Positions 32,236 to 42,921 of a stretch of 64,000 bases of DNA are shown here, piece after piece. How positions within the stretch are numbered: position 1 is the first letter of the stretch; each line of letters begins with the position of its first letter. Made by a program: the position numbers and the translations under genes. Origin of the DNA: Oryza sativa Japonica Group (lineage: Eukaryota > Streptophyta > Magnoliopsida > Poales > Poaceae); contig NC_089039.1 of the NCBI RefSeq assembly GCF_034140825.1, positions 26,857,001 to 26,921,000 of the forward strand, read 5' to 3'. A model generated the notes under the pieces. The model did not search any database, was not told the DNA's origin, and worked only from the letters and a program-made list of their open reading frames with translations.

Positions 32236-32882
32236 TAGCATGTATTAGTGTCCAATGCAGAGAGGAGACTTGATCGAAGACTAATTTTTCTTAGCATCCA
32301 TATGTCCAACGCAGCAATCCGTTATCATGTGTGTCAGGTATACTGACATGTGCCACGGGAATGATATAACTAATCAGGTTAATCTTTCCTGTTGATTTTC
32401 ATATAAAAAATTCATAACCATCCTCTCGAGGGTTATGAATTCATAACCATGGCATACAAACAACAGAATATATCCTCTCGATAATTTAGAATATTTTCCT
32501 ATTGATTTATCACTTATCATCTTTATTATGAATGTATGAATCCATGTTTTTATCACGCTCATAATATCTCCAGGCACCATGTACCAGTATATGTTAAGCG
32601 CCCAAATACCAAATACCTGGTAGGGCAAGTCGGATCAGAGATCGGGCGCAAATACCAAATTTGGACTAACTAACTCAAGGGACATCCACAGAAATGGGCT
32701 GGAAATTGGCCAGGCGGCAAAGCGGCCCACTACGGCAAGGAGTTTGCAAATTGAAAGTATCTCTCTCTCTCTTTTCGTTTTCTTATTTTAAAAAAATTCT
32801 GCAAGTTGCAAGTGCATTTTTCCCCTGTTAACTCTGCTAGACCGCAAGTTGCAAATCTTGCAAGACATAGCTCGCTTCCTCC
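32236..32882. other. Intergenic DNA between F-box genes 1 and 2
   Basis: A CT microsatellite-like stretch lies at about 32759-32772. No gene or clear transposon end. Confidence 0.45.
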
Positions 32883-32945
32883 ACGGCTTCCAGAAAAAAA
32901 GGGAATCAAACTAAAACCAACATAGTAAAAAAAACCATATAAATA
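32883..32945 (+). promoter_or_regulatory. Shared promoter segment and TATA box, F-box gene 2
   Basis: ACGGCTTCCAGAA matches the segment upstream of the other array genes. TATAAATA at 32938-32945 is about 95 bp before the ATG, and the TCGTCTTCTCGTCTCGTGCC leader piece is shared with gene 1. Confidence 0.65.
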
Positions 32946-33039
32946 GCAGCATCGTCTTCTCGTCTCGTGCCATTCGCCTTTCAATTCGCCACACCGACAC
33001 AGAGTCGCCAACCTCCACTCCCTTCCCCTCCCGTCTTCA

Positions 33040-34287
33040 ATGGGCGCCGCTCAGTCTCGGCGGCGGCCGGCGGCCATGGGCCGATGGGCGTACCTCTCCG
33101 AGGACCTCCTCGACGACATCGTCCGCCGCCTCCCGTGCGAGGTCGACCGCCTCCGCATGAGCCACGTCTGCCGCTCCTGGCGCGTGGCGCTCACGAAGGC
33201 CGAGCCCCCGGCGCCGCCGCCGCCTCCCCCGCTCCCGTGGCTCCTCCTCCCGGAAGTCGACGGCGAGCACGGGCTTACCTTCTCCTGCGTCCTCAGCGGC
33301 TGGCGCCGCACCCACCCCTTCTTCCTCCCGCACGCGGCGCGCCGCGCCCGCTACTTCGGTTCGTACGACGGCGCCTGGCTCTTCCTCGCCATCGACGGCC
33401 CGCAAGGAGACCAAGCAGTCCAAGCTCAAGACCACGTCCTCGTCAACCTCAACAACTTCCAGTACCTCGACCTCCCCAACGCGATCCCCCTCAACTGGGA
33501 TCTCCCTCCGGAAGCGCAGGATCTCGAGAGAATCGCCATCGTCGCCGCCACTCTCTCGTGCCCGCCGACTGAACAAGGATGCGTCGTCGCCGGTATCATC
33601 GTACTTCCTCAGGCCCTCCTCCGCGGAGTCGCGTTCTGGCGCATGGGCGATCGCGTCGTCTCGGCGGTTTTCGCGGAGGCGTGGCCACCGGAGCAAGTGG
33701 AGGACCTCATATACTTCAAGGGAAGGGAAGGCCATGAAAATTTCCTTCTGCTCACCGATGGGGAAAACATTTACGTGTGTCAACCCATGTTCCATGGAGA
33801 TGACCCGCCAATGGTGCCAGTATTCTCGAATTTGGTGCGCTTCAAGCCGCGCGGATCCAGCGGCCAGCGGGTCCTTGCTCGCTACCTCGTGGAGTCCCGA
33901 GGGGATATTCTCATGGTCGTCAGGTTTCGCTCTGATCTTCAGTCGTCGGAGTTCCGGGTGTTCCAACACAAAGACGGCGAGTTTGGGGAGAACTTGTGGA
34001 GCTTGATGTCTGAGCTCGATGGCCGGATGCTGTTCGTCGGACGAGGCTGCTCCAGATCGTACGAGGCGCGCGACTACAGGTACCCTGGCATGGAGGGCGT
34101 CTACTTCTTGGATGACCGGAGCTTCCACGACCAGATCGTGGGGTTCGATGGCGATGCACCCAAGGAGCCGTACCGCTGCAGCGACAACGGGAGATGTTCG
34201 AGACCACCTTCCCAGGTCGAGCGCTGCTTCCCGGAGCGGGGCCAGTCGAGATCCAAGTACTCGCCTCCGGTTTGGATTCTCCCTTGA
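33040..34287 (+). CDS. F-box protein with DUF295/KIB-type propeller, array gene 2
   Basis: Intronless, 415 codons, starting MGAAQSRRRPAAMGRW. The F-box is at about residues 16-50 (YLSEDLLDDIVRRLPCEVDR and HVCRSWRVAL). Propeller motifs follow in family order: FGSYDGAWLFLAI, EQGCVVAGII, VLARYLVESRGDILMVVR, GRMLFVGRGCSRSYEA, GMEGVYFLDDRSF, PYRCSDNGRC and RCFPERG to PPVWILP. It shares with gene 1 the LPEVDGEHGLTFSC block absent from genes 3-5, so the two form a subgroup. Against gene 1 it has an insert QGDQAVQAQ and lacks the poly-E run. Expected role: substrate receptor of an SCF E3 ligase. A 463-codon antisense frame here is a shadow of the high-GC codons. Confidence 0.85.
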   Translation: MGAAQSRRRPAAMGRWAYLSEDLLDDIVRRLPCEVDRLRMSHVCRSWRVALTKAEPPAPPPPPPLPWLLLPEVDGEHGLTFSCVLSGWRRTHPFFLPHAARRARYFGSYDGAWLFLAIDGPQGDQAVQAQDHVLVNLNNFQYLDLPNAIPLNWDLPPEAQDLERIAIVAATLSCPPTEQGCVVAGIIVLPQALLRGVAFWRMGDRVVSAVFAEAWPPEQVEDLIYFKGREGHENFLLLTDGENIYVCQPMFHGDDPPMVPVFSNLVRFKPRGSSGQRVLARYLVESRGDILMVVRFRSDLQSSEFRVFQHKDGEFGENLWSLMSELDGRMLFVGRGCSRSYEARDYRYPGMEGVYFLDDRSFHDQIVGFDGDAPKEPYRCSDNGRCSRPPSQVERCFPERGQSRSKYSPPVWILP

Positions 34288-34799
34288 GAGTTGAGACGAC
34301 AGGATCGATTTGGCAACGTCTTTTGTTTGTTTTCTTGATCTACATTTTGTCGTTTGCTTCTCCTTTCTGAGTTCAACGATGTTGTCATGTTGAGACTGCT
34401 GCTGATCAGCAGTTAGAATGGCCTGCATATGTTTGTGGTGTTAAACTGAAAGAAGGATTCAGTTAGTGCTGAAATGCTATAGATGACTTGCTGTTTTGGT
34501 TCAGTGATATTCTTCACGAGTCTCACTGCATTCTACGTTTCATTTTCAGCTACACTTTGTTGCCTTCAATTTTCATTTCAGTTCAATCTTCTTTAAGCTG
34601 TACTTTTTTTTTCGCGATTCTTTAAGCTGTACTGAATTTGCAATGTGCATCTTACAGATCAGTGTATCTTTGACACCTGCAGATTGTTAAAATTTTACAG
34701 ATTCAGCATTTCAGCTACACTTTATTGTCTTCAATTTGCATTTTAATTCAAGCTTCTTTGAATTGTACCGAATTTGTAGTCTTTTAGCAAGCCAGAGAT
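34288..34799. other. 3' flank of F-box gene 2 with duplicated block
   Basis: A block with TTTCAGCTACACTTT and TCTTTAAGCTGTACT occurs twice (about 34545-34640 and 34708-34775) and also downstream of genes 3, 4 and 5. Confidence 0.6.
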
Positions 34800-34985
34800 A
34801 GTCAATGTGTACTTCAATTGCTGCACAGCTTTTTGCCTTTTGGATAATCCAAGATGTTAGCATATTCTTGTGTTGCAACTCATAGTTTCAATGTGGACAT
34901 GTGCGTGATTGTGCTTTGATTTTCAATGACCAGATTTCGGTCCTACAACTCAGGCAGTCTACCTTCCCTGTCTTGAAGACAAACT
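34800..34985. repeat. Conserved downstream module, copy 2
   Basis: Contains GGATAATCCAAGATGTTAGC, TTCTTGTGTTGCAAC, GTTTCAATGTGGACATGTG, AATGACCAGAT and a CTACAACTCAGGCAGTC end matching copies 1, 3 and 4. Confidence 0.75.
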
Positions 34986-35430
34986 TTTCTTTGGAGCGCA
35001 GTAGTTCAGAGAACTGAAACCTGACAATAGTGACCTGTCTACGACAATACTGATATAATCAAGTTGTCATCTGAAAATTTTTTGACCAAATAATCCGATT
35101 GTCATCTGAAAATAATCTGATAATGGAACTATATGCTCAATAATGATATCTACTACGTTGCTTCTAATGTCATCACCACACTAATTAATCGTCCGAATCC
35201 GATTGTCTCTAATCAGGCAAAAGCGAGATTCCAAAGTGAGACGTGCAACGGTACAAGTCTACGTTAAAAAGCATCACACGGGCCTAAATGGAAGCCCACA
35301 GTCTTAAAATATTATGGGCCAAAAATTTAGACTAAAATCCAGGTCCTTCCATATATGGGCCGAAACTATCCGGCCCATCAAGCGACAGTAGCAAGCAGCT
35401 CGCTCAATCGCTTCTTGCTCCCGGATCTTC
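34986..35430. other. Intergenic DNA upstream of F-box gene 3
   Basis: No gene seen. Two GGCCCATC/GGGCC motifs near 35355-35380 are shared in position with the promoters of genes 4 and 5. Confidence 0.45.
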
Positions 35431-35491
35431 GCGGCTTCCAGAAGCCAAAAAAAAAAAATCGAATCAAACCAACTTTTTTTCCGCATCGTCT
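35431..35491 (+). promoter_or_regulatory. Detached promoter segment of F-box gene 3
   Basis: GCGGCTTCCAGAAGCC and AATCGAATCAAACCAAC match the region 157-191 bp upstream of the ATG in the other array genes. Here it is 2,542 bp upstream of the gene 3 ATG, because the MULE at 35492-37844 lies between. Removing that element and one target copy restores a spacing of 180 bp. Confidence 0.75.
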
Positions 35492-37844
35492 GGAAAAAAA
35501 TTTGGTGCATCCCGGATGCAAACAAACTCATTTGCAGCCCCGCCTCGGATAACTGACACGTGGGCAGACCATGGATCCGATGGCTCTCTCAGCTCGGCTC
35601 AAGGATATTGCCACAAAGGTCGCTCGGCGCGGCTCGGCTCGGCTACAAGCCCGTCGGTTCATCTCTCAGGCTTGTTGGCTCCTCGTCTCCGCCGGTCTGA
35701 CGCTAATGCCGCTCGTGACGCTTGTCGATGGCCGCCATGCGAACCCTACGGCGACGGCGACATGTCAGGCAGGATAAAGCCGCCGCGCTGCCACGCTCGC
35801 TCTGGCAAACTCATACGAATCCGCCTTGGTCTGGCCTCCTCCAATGGTGCCATGTAAGCTATCTCATAACATGTCCACGTCATCATGTATCCTATGTGGA
35901 GGAAAGAGAAGGCAAAAAATCAATCCATCTATCTCCTATTCCCACGCCTATCTCACTCAGTTACCGATGCCGTATGAGCCTGCGCAAGAGACAACAGTCG
36001 ACTCTTCCACGCCAAAATCCTATTGACGTGAATGCTGCCCCAGGAACATCAATTGTTCTTCCACCATAAGTTCATGCAGGGAGTAATGATCACCTAAGCT
36101 TCAGCGATGTGCGGCGAAGAAATGCTTCTATCCGAGCCAAACCAATCCATAGCCAGCTTAAAAATGACTTAATTGAGCATATTTGGCAACGGTTTCAAAC
36201 TAGGCAAAATAATTAGTCACTGTTATTTCAGTATAATGTAAGCTCTAGTGTACAATTTCATTGTAATTTTATTTTAGACTGACTGTATTCATCACTTTCA
36301 CTTACTTTACATGTTTTTCTCTCTACCAGGGGAGAACAGATTCGATGTCTTTCACTTGTTTTTGTGGCTGCGGTCCAGCTTTTGATGATCTTGTTCAAGG
36401 AATGGGATAAGCACTTCTGGTTGCTGTCCAGCTTTTGGTGGTTGTCGAACTCTTCTATCACTTATGTGACGTGATGCAGTCTTTTTTTTTCCCTTCAGTT
36501 TGCTCTTTTCCGCATTATACTAAAGTGCCATGATATGGCTATGATGTTATCTGGTTGCTGTAGTGGACCGTGAGTTGGAAGAATTGCACTTAATGCTAAA
36601 TATACTCTAAGTCGATGTTGTGCTATTTATCTATATTCACACTATGATGAGATGTTCATTTTTAATCGACAGATCTTTTGAATAGCATCACATGAAGGAC
36701 CATAGAGATATTATGTAGTTTATCACCATGTCATTTACTACCCATGCTGCCAAAAAAGCAAGAAGAGATAACCTTAGAGACAGTTCATTAAAGAAACTAT
36801 CTCTTGTTCCATCTCTTAGATGATGTGTACGATTTATGAGCTAGCAGTTGTCTCAACCTTTGAAGGAGATAACCATGCCGTCCGTGCTCTCCACTGACTC
36901 ATTGGATAATATGCGCTCCTCTGCCGTCGTATAGATGCGTGCGCGCCTACCCATAACCACGAGACAAGACAACGGCTTGTTATGATTTCTGAACAGGGTG
37001 AGACAAACTAGACACGAAGCTGCTTTCTTTCAGAATTTCGGATTTCTTTAGAAGGCAGATCATATAATCCGGCTTCAGAAATCAGAAGAAAGACAAAACA
37101 CAATACAAGGTATAGTACAAAACAAACTGAAAGAAACAAAGCACAGGGCCAGTGCGCCACACACCACTGGGGTTTCCAGTTACTCAGTTAGCCAATGACA
37201 GATCATTCAGAATTTCAGATGAAGCAAACAATCTGACTTGTTTTGTTTCTCATCGATCGGTAGGCTCGTCAATTCTCCTCTTGAAGATGTCTGAATTTCA
37301 AAACTTTTCATTAGATTTATGTGCTGATGGAATTCTTCTGCTACCGCTGTTCCAGTTCTCAAACAATTGTAAGAGGAGATTGCCAAATTCAGAATATACA
37401 ATTCCTTATTTTCTACTTCGTACCATTCTGATTTATTTTCCCTTGTTAAATATCTATGCTGTCTCATAGTCGCATGACGCCAATTAGCAATTCGCTTCTC
37501 GCTGTCCAGCCACGCGAAGATCCATCTCCAATCATGAAATAAAACACAGAGAAAAGACATGTCAAATCCAATTCTGAGCAGAAAGAAAAATGAACAAGAA
37601 AGCGGCGGATCATCAGGCCGGGCTCCCTTCCGGCGAAAGCGGCGGCACAGGACGGAGGGGATTGTGGAGCCGACGGGCCTGGAGACGAGCCACGCCGAGC
37701 GGGCCCCGTGAGTCGTTTGTTGCGGCACCCATCTTGAGCCGAGCCAACAGAGCCATCGGATTTGTAGTCTGTCCACGTGTTGGTCATCCGAGTCAGGGCT
37801 GCAGATGAGTTTGTTTGCATCCGGGATGCACTAAATTTTTTTCC
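35492..37844. mobile_element. MULE inserted in the promoter/leader of F-box gene 3
   Basis: 2,353 bp. Terminal inverted repeats start GGAAAAAAATTT-GTGCATCC and extend about 200 bp (to about 35700 and from about 37620), including CCGGATGCAAACAAACTCAT. The 9-bp target duplication GCATCGTCT is perfect (35483-35491 and 37845-37853). The arms have diverged by several small indels. Open frames in the arms and interior (for example 35571-35777 and 37152-37469) match no family I recognise, so captured sequence is possible but not identified. No transposase. Confidence 0.9.
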
Positions 37845-37972
37845 GCATCGTCTTCCTCGTCGAGTCGTCGTCTCCCCGCCGTCTCGTGCCCCATTCGCCG
37901 CAGAAATCCCTAGCTTCCACGATCCGAAGAATCCCTAACCACTCCACGATCCCCTCCCTGCTTCTCCGATCA

Positions 37973-39259
37973 ATGGCTGATCAGCCTCGGCGGCGATGGG
38001 CGGCGGCGGACGACGACGTCCTGCACGAGGTCGCCCGCCGCATCCCGTGCGAGCTCGATCGCCGCCACATGAGTCGCGTGTGCAACTCCTGGCGCGTGGC
38101 GCTCGCGAAGCTCGAGGCCCCGGCGCCGCCGCCTCCGCTCCCGTGGCTCGCCCTCCCTGAGTCCGACGACGGGCTGCCCGCCACCGTCTCCTGCATCCTC
38201 AGCGGCTGCCGCGCCCACGCCTTCTCCGTCCTTCAAGGCGCACACGGCGCGCGCTACTTCGGTTCGTACGACGGCGGATGGCTCTTCCTCGCCGTCGGCG
38301 GCCAAGCTCGACGCCAAGCCCTCCTCAACCTCAAGATCGACGGCTTCCAGACCCTCGACCTCCCCAACCTGGCCCGCGTCAACTCAGTGTACCCGAATGA
38401 AGTGAATCCGAACGGTGACCGTGAGATGGCCATCGTCGCCGCCACCCTCTCGTGCCAGCCAACTGAACAAGGATGCATCGTCGCCGGCATCATCGAATCA
38501 TCCCCCAACCTCGTCGCCGTTGGCCATGTCACTCGGAGCATTGCGTTCTGGCGCATGGGCGATCAGGTGGTCTTACCGGTTTTCTGGGCACTGGAGAAGG
38601 ACAACCCATTGATGTGGCTAGAAGAAGTGGAGGACCTCCTATGCCACAATGGAGCCTTCCATTTCCTCACCCGAGTGGAAGACGTCCTTGCGTGCGAAGA
38701 ACCACCGGTCTTCTACAGAGATTCAGTGAGCCTGGTCCCGGTAAACATGTTCTTCCTGCCGCGCGTCCACGACGAGGACGAGACGGTTCTTGCTCGCTAC
38801 CTCGTGGGGTCCGGCAAGAAGCTGCTCATGGTGGTCAGGCTAGCTAGTGGCCGGGGTCAGCGGCGCACGACGTCGGCGTTCCGGGTGTTCCAGAAGGAAA
38901 AGTTCAACACCGTCGAAGAAGACGAGCCGTCCCAGAATCGCTCTGCTCATTTTGAGTACTACTGGAGCGAGCTGGACCTGGACGAGCTCGATGGCCGGAT
39001 GCTGTTCGTCGGACGAGGCTGCTCCAGATCCTACGAGGCGGGTGATGGCAGGTACCCCGGCATGGGGGAGGGCGTCTACTTCTTGGATGATCCGAGCATC
39101 CACCAGATGATCAGCGGTGATGCACCCAAACAGCCGTACCTCTGCAGCGACAACGGCAAATGGTCGAAAGCACCAACTGATCCCCAGGGCCAGGTCGAGC
39201 GCTGCTTCCCGGAGCGAGGCCCATCGATCCACTCGCCTCCGGTTTGGATTCTCCCTTGA
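37973..39259 (+). CDS. F-box protein with DUF295/KIB-type propeller, array gene 3
   Basis: Intronless, 428 codons from MADQPRRRWAAADDDV. This start is shared with genes 4 and 5; 29 upstream in-frame codons are not conserved. F-box about residues 10-47 (LHEVARRIPCELDR, SRVCNSWRVAL). Propeller motifs: FGSYDGGWLFLAV, EQGCIVAGIIE, SIAFWRMGDQVVL, VLARYLVGSGKKLLMVVRL, GRMLFVGRGCSRSYEA, GVYFLDDPSI, PYLCSDNGKW, and the end RCFPERGPSIHSPPVWILP. It belongs to the MAD-type subgroup. Likely SCF substrate receptor, target unknown. Its original promoter is now 2.4 kb away, so expression may have changed or may start in the MULE arm. Confidence 0.85.
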   Translation: MADQPRRRWAAADDDVLHEVARRIPCELDRRHMSRVCNSWRVALAKLEAPAPPPPLPWLALPESDDGLPATVSCILSGCRAHAFSVLQGAHGARYFGSYDGGWLFLAVGGQARRQALLNLKIDGFQTLDLPNLARVNSVYPNEVNPNGDREMAIVAATLSCQPTEQGCIVAGIIESSPNLVAVGHVTRSIAFWRMGDQVVLPVFWALEKDNPLMWLEEVEDLLCHNGAFHFLTRVEDVLACEEPPVFYRDSVSLVPVNMFFLPRVHDEDETVLARYLVGSGKKLLMVVRLASGRGQRRTTSAFRVFQKEKFNTVEEDEPSQNRSAHFEYYWSELDLDELDGRMLFVGRGCSRSYEAGDGRYPGMGEGVYFLDDPSIHQMISGDAPKQPYLCSDNGKWSKAPTDPQGQVERCFPERGPSIHSPPVWILP

Positions 39260-39931
39260 GTTGAGATCGACGACAGGTTTTCGATCGGCAAACGTTGCGC
39301 GATCAACAAGGTCAAGTTAATTAGTTTCATGCCTTGATCTACATTGTGTCGTTTGCTTCTTCTCGCTGAGTTCAATGGTACTGGCCAGAGTTTGTTTGTG
39401 GTGTACTCCGTAAGCACTAAGCATAAGCTGATGATGAACAGGATCAGATGATACTTGCTGTTGGTTCAGTACCATTCTTCATTGCGTTTCAGTGCATTCA
39501 GCTACACTCTGTTCTGTTCAATTTGCAATTCCGATTCAAGATTATGTCGCCGATTAGTAGATAGACAGAATGGCCTGCATTTGTTTCTGGCGTAAGCTAG
39601 TGATGAAGCAGGAATGCTGCAAAATGATACTGTACTACCTGCTGTTGCCTGCCTGTTGGTTCATGTGAAGTGACTCGGTGCATTCAACTACACTTTACTC
39701 TCTTCAACTTGCTTTTCAGTTCAAGCTTCTTTAAGTTGTACTGAAATTTTAATCTGCATCTCAAACTCTGTGGAATATTATAGATGTGATAATCTGTGAC
39801 ACCTGCAGATTGTACTGCTTCTTTATGATAGCTAGTTGCTGGCATGATGATCATATTACACTGCTAATAATCTACACTACTGAAATTAGATTGTACTATA
39901 TATTATTTAGTCCTGTAACATGTGCACAATA
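39260..39931. other. 3' flank of F-box gene 3 with duplicated block
   Basis: The TTCAGCTACACTTT block found downstream of genes 2, 4 and 5 occurs here twice (about 39495-39550 and 39685-39800). Confidence 0.6.
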
Positions 39932-39945
39932 AAGCAAAGTGTGTG

Positions 39946-40059
39946 GTGGTATTTTTTTCTTTTTCCTGGTTACGACCCTCCAGGGTTATAATCTTGTAAT
40001 TTTTTCCTGTTCTATCAATAGAACTTCGCACCGTCTCGTGCGAGTCGTTAAAAAAAATG
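39946..40059 (+). mobile_element. Very short LINE 3' tail with target duplication
   Basis: A 114-bp piece with the word CTATCAATAGAACTTCGCAC and ending in an A-run typical of plant L1-type 3' UTRs. It is flanked by a perfect 14-bp duplication, AAGCAAAGTGTGTG (39932-39945 and 40060-40073). Confidence 0.8.
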
Positions 40060-40254
40060 AAGCAAAGTGTGTGTGAAGAGGTTGAAATCTCAGGATTAAT
40101 GCAGCATTATACCAGGTTATTGACATTGTTCCACTTCCACCTGCTGTGTTCTTTTGGAGGGGTTAGAGGAAAAAGGAGTACATATGTTTCCTTTTCCAAC
40201 ATAAAACACTTACAATAAACCATCAATAATTATCGATGTGTTAATCGATTGCTG

Positions 40255-40395
40255 CACACAGTTTGCTACCTTAGTGTACCCTTTCTCCTAATTCAAGATG
40301 TTAGCATGAGAGAGAGAATTGTGTCCTCTGCTCTGCATGCAGTCAAATTTTGTTCTGTAACAGCTAGCAGTCTAAAGTCCCTTGTTTGAATGATT
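40255..40395. repeat. Conserved downstream module, copy 3
   Basis: Contains CAGTTTGCTACCTTAG, AATTCAAGATGTTAGCATG and CAGTCAAATTTTGTTCTGTA with the TAGCAGTCTAAAGTCCCTTG end. Shorter than the other copies, lacking the middle part. Confidence 0.65.
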
Positions 40396-40627
40396 TATAC
40401 TAGTACTAGAGTAATGCTGCTATTCTTTTTCATTTTTACAAAACTCTTACAAATAAAGATCATAACCATTTCATCTAGTCAATTGGTAGTTATTAGAAGT
40501 CAAGATGCAATCACGGTTTGCATTATCAGTTTTTCAAAGAGTTTGTACGATATATATATATATATATATTTTTGCACCTGAAACATTTTCCTTTATACTG
40601 CGAGCACCATATATGTGCTCCTAATAT

Positions 40628-41214
40628 ATGGAGCATAACAATTCTTCTCTTGGCTTGCTACCCAGAACAGACTTTGGACGGCGGACAGACTGGGGAAAAG
40701 AGGCTGGCAGAATCAAAAGATCTGCCCCCTGTGCTGCGTAACGGATGAGTCAGCCCTGCACCTATTGGCCAAATGTAGAGTCACTAAGAGAATCTGGACC
40801 GAAATCCAACAATGGACACAAACTGACCTCCAACTGAGCAAATGGAATGACTGCCCCTCCGTCGAACTTTGGTGGAACTTTGTTGCTGAATCCCCTAATA
40901 CTCCACGAGCCCCTCTGCGAACTCTACTGATGCTTGTGTCCTGGGAGATTTGGAGGGAGCGTAATGCAAGAATCTTTCGGAGCACAGCCTCCACCCCTGC
41001 CTCAGTTATAGCAAAAATCAAAGAGGGAGGGAGAGCCTAGGTTAAAGCTGGAGCGACAAAGCTACAGGAGTTTGGAATTTTGGGAGATATCACCTAGTGT
41101 TTTTTTTTCCGTTTGCGGGTTGGCTTTTGGCTGACCCTGTACATATTTTCTCTTGTTTTCCTACTCCTCTATTAATATACGAGGCAAAGCTTTTGCCCTC
41201 CTTTCAAAAAAAAA
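40628..41214 (+). mobile_element. 5'-truncated L1-type LINE, 3' end with zf-RVT
   Basis: The element holds the last part of ORF2: a zf-RVT region reading RLGKRGWQNQKICPLC then ALHLLAKCRVTKRIW, and the usual WEIWRERNARIF motif at about 40945-40985. A 3' UTR and an A-rich tail follow. The 15-bp target duplication ATGTGCTCCTAATAT is perfect (40613-40627 and 41215-41229), as expected for target-primed reverse transcription. It is truncated and cannot move by itself. Confidence 0.9.
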
Positions 41215-41229
41215 ATGTGCTCCTAATAT

Positions 41230-41468
41230 CATCATCACACTGCACCACATCGATCGGATTATCTGTAAGCAGGTCGGATTAGAGACCGGGAAACTCTAAG
41301 CAACCAATGGGCCTATTAGGAAGCCGACGATCTTAGCATATCGTGGGCCCAGAATTTACACTAAAATCCAGGCCATTTTACATATATGGGCCGGATAAAT
41401 TTCGGCCCATCCAAGAGGCGAGCCAAGAAAGGTGGGCTCACGTCAAAGCAGCCCGCTCCCGGATTTCC
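41230..41468. other. Distal promoter region of F-box gene 4
   Basis: Contains GGGCCGGATAAATTTCGGCC, a pair of GGCC motifs that recurs upstream of gene 5 (52911-52937). Confidence 0.5.
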
Positions 41469-41530
41469 GCGGCTTCCAGAAGCAAAATGGAATCGAACTA
41501 ACGTTCGTCTCGTCTCCCAGCATTTAAACC
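41469..41530 (+). promoter_or_regulatory. Shared promoter segment, F-box gene 4
   Basis: GCGGCTTCCAGAAGCAAAAT is followed by CCCAGCATTTAAA, a probable TTTAAA-type TATA element about 105 bp before the ATG. Both are shared with gene 5. Confidence 0.65.
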
Positions 41531-41628
41531 GTCGTCTTCCTCGTCGAGTCCCCAATTCCCCCATCCATCTCGTGCCATTCGCCGCGGAATCCCTAACCTA
41601 ACCTCCACGAGAACCCCTCCCTTCTCCA

Positions 41629-42921
41629 ATGGCTGATCGGCCTCGGCGGCCATGGGCGGCGGCGGACGACGACGTCCTGTACGAGGTCGTCCGCCGCATC
41701 CCGTGCGAGATCGACCGCCGCCGCATGAGTCGCATCTGCCACTCCTGGCGCGTGGCGCTCCGGAGGGTCAGGGCCCCGGCGCCGCCTCCGCCACTCCCGT
41801 GGCTCCTCCTCCCGAGAGCCGGCGGCCGGCCGCCTACCTTCTCCTGCGCCCTCAGCGGCTTCCGCACCCACCCCTTCCTCGTCCCGCGCGGCGCGCACCG
41901 CGCGCGCTACTTCGGCTCGTACGACGGGGAATGGGTCTTCCTCGCCGTTGATGGACAAGGAAATCAAGCTCAAGAGTACCCGCGTCGAGTGGCTCAAGAC
42001 CATGTCCTCGTCAACCTCAACAACTTTCATTACTTCAACCTCCCCAATCGGATCCGCTTCGGAGCAGTGGTAGTGTATCCGTCACCACAGCATTGGTACT
42101 ACCGCAAGATGGCCATCGTCGCCGCCACCCTCTCCTGCAAGCCAACTGAACAGGGATGCATCGTCGCCGGCTTCCTCGAATACTTTCCCTTCCCCGGCCA
42201 CGCAGAGCAGCATGTTGCGTTCTGGCGCATCGGCGATGATATGGTCTTACCGCCGTTCTGGGAAGGGATGAATCGAGAGGCGGATTGGTTTAGGCCACCA
42301 ATGGAGGACCTCATATTCTATGGTGGAGCCTTCCTTTTCCTCGACCGAGGGGAACACATCCTTGCGTGTGAAGAACGACCGGTCTTCCAAGAATATGGCG
42401 TGGAACTCGTCCCGGTAGGCATGTTCTTCCAGCCGCGCGTCCACGACAAGAACGAGACTGTCCTTGCTCGCTACCTCGTGGAGTCCCGCAAGAATCTGCT
42501 CATGGTCGTCAAGTTGACCAGTGGGCGTCAGCACTTGCCGACGTCGGCGTTCCGGGTGTTCCGGAAGAAAAAGCTCAACAATGGCGAAGAGGACGAGCCG
42601 CTCTACAATGGCATGTTTCAGTTTCAGTACTACTGGAGCGAGCTGGACAAGCTCGAAGGCCGGATGCTGTTCGTCGGACGAGGCTGCTCCAGATCCTACG
42701 AGGCGGGCGACAGGTACTCCGGCATGGAGGAGGGCGTCTACTTCTTGGATGACCGGAGCTTCCGCAAGCCGATCATGGCGTTCGATCGTGATGCAGACGA
42801 ACTGCCGTACCGCTGCAGCGACAACGGCAAATGGTCGAAATCACCAAGTCCCCATGTGGACCGCTGCTTCCCGGCGCGAGGCCCGTCGATCGACTCGCCT
42901 CCGGTTTGGATTCTCCCTTGA
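41629..42921 (+). CDS. F-box protein with DUF295/KIB-type propeller, array gene 4
   Basis: Intronless, 430 codons, start MADRPRRPWAAADDDV. F-box about residues 10-47 (LYEVVRRIPCEIDR, SRICHSWRVAL). Propeller motifs: FGSYDGEWVFLAV, DHVLVNLNNFHYF, EQGCIVAGFLE, HVAFWRIGDDMVL, VLARYLVESRKNLLMVVKL, FRVFRKKKLNNGEED, YYWSELDKLEGRMLFVGRGC, GVYFLDDRSF, LPYRCSDNGKW, RCFPARGPSIDSPPVWILP. It shares with gene 5 the NNGEEDEPL-N block and LPRA-GPPTFSC start of the propeller, so genes 4 and 5 are probably the most recent pair. Likely an SCF substrate receptor. Confidence 0.85.
   Translation: MADRPRRPWAAADDDVLYEVVRRIPCEIDRRRMSRICHSWRVALRRVRAPAPPPPLPWLLLPRAGGRPPTFSCALSGFRTHPFLVPRGAHRARYFGSYDGEWVFLAVDGQGNQAQEYPRRVAQDHVLVNLNNFHYFNLPNRIRFGAVVVYPSPQHWYYRKMAIVAATLSCKPTEQGCIVAGFLEYFPFPGHAEQHVAFWRIGDDMVLPPFWEGMNREADWFRPPMEDLIFYGGAFLFLDRGEHILACEERPVFQEYGVELVPVGMFFQPRVHDKNETVLARYLVESRKNLLMVVKLTSGRQHLPTSAFRVFRKKKLNNGEEDEPLYNGMFQFQYYWSELDKLEGRMLFVGRGCSRSYEAGDRYSGMEEGVYFLDDRSFRKPIMAFDRDADELPYRCSDNGKWSKSPSPHVDRCFPARGPSIDSPPVWILP

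Noticed and set aside
33037-34428. 463-codon minus-strand open frame over F-box gene 2
   Set aside because: It mirrors the GC-biased third positions of the F-box gene. Similar antisense frames lie over genes 1 and 5, and none shows a recognised domain.
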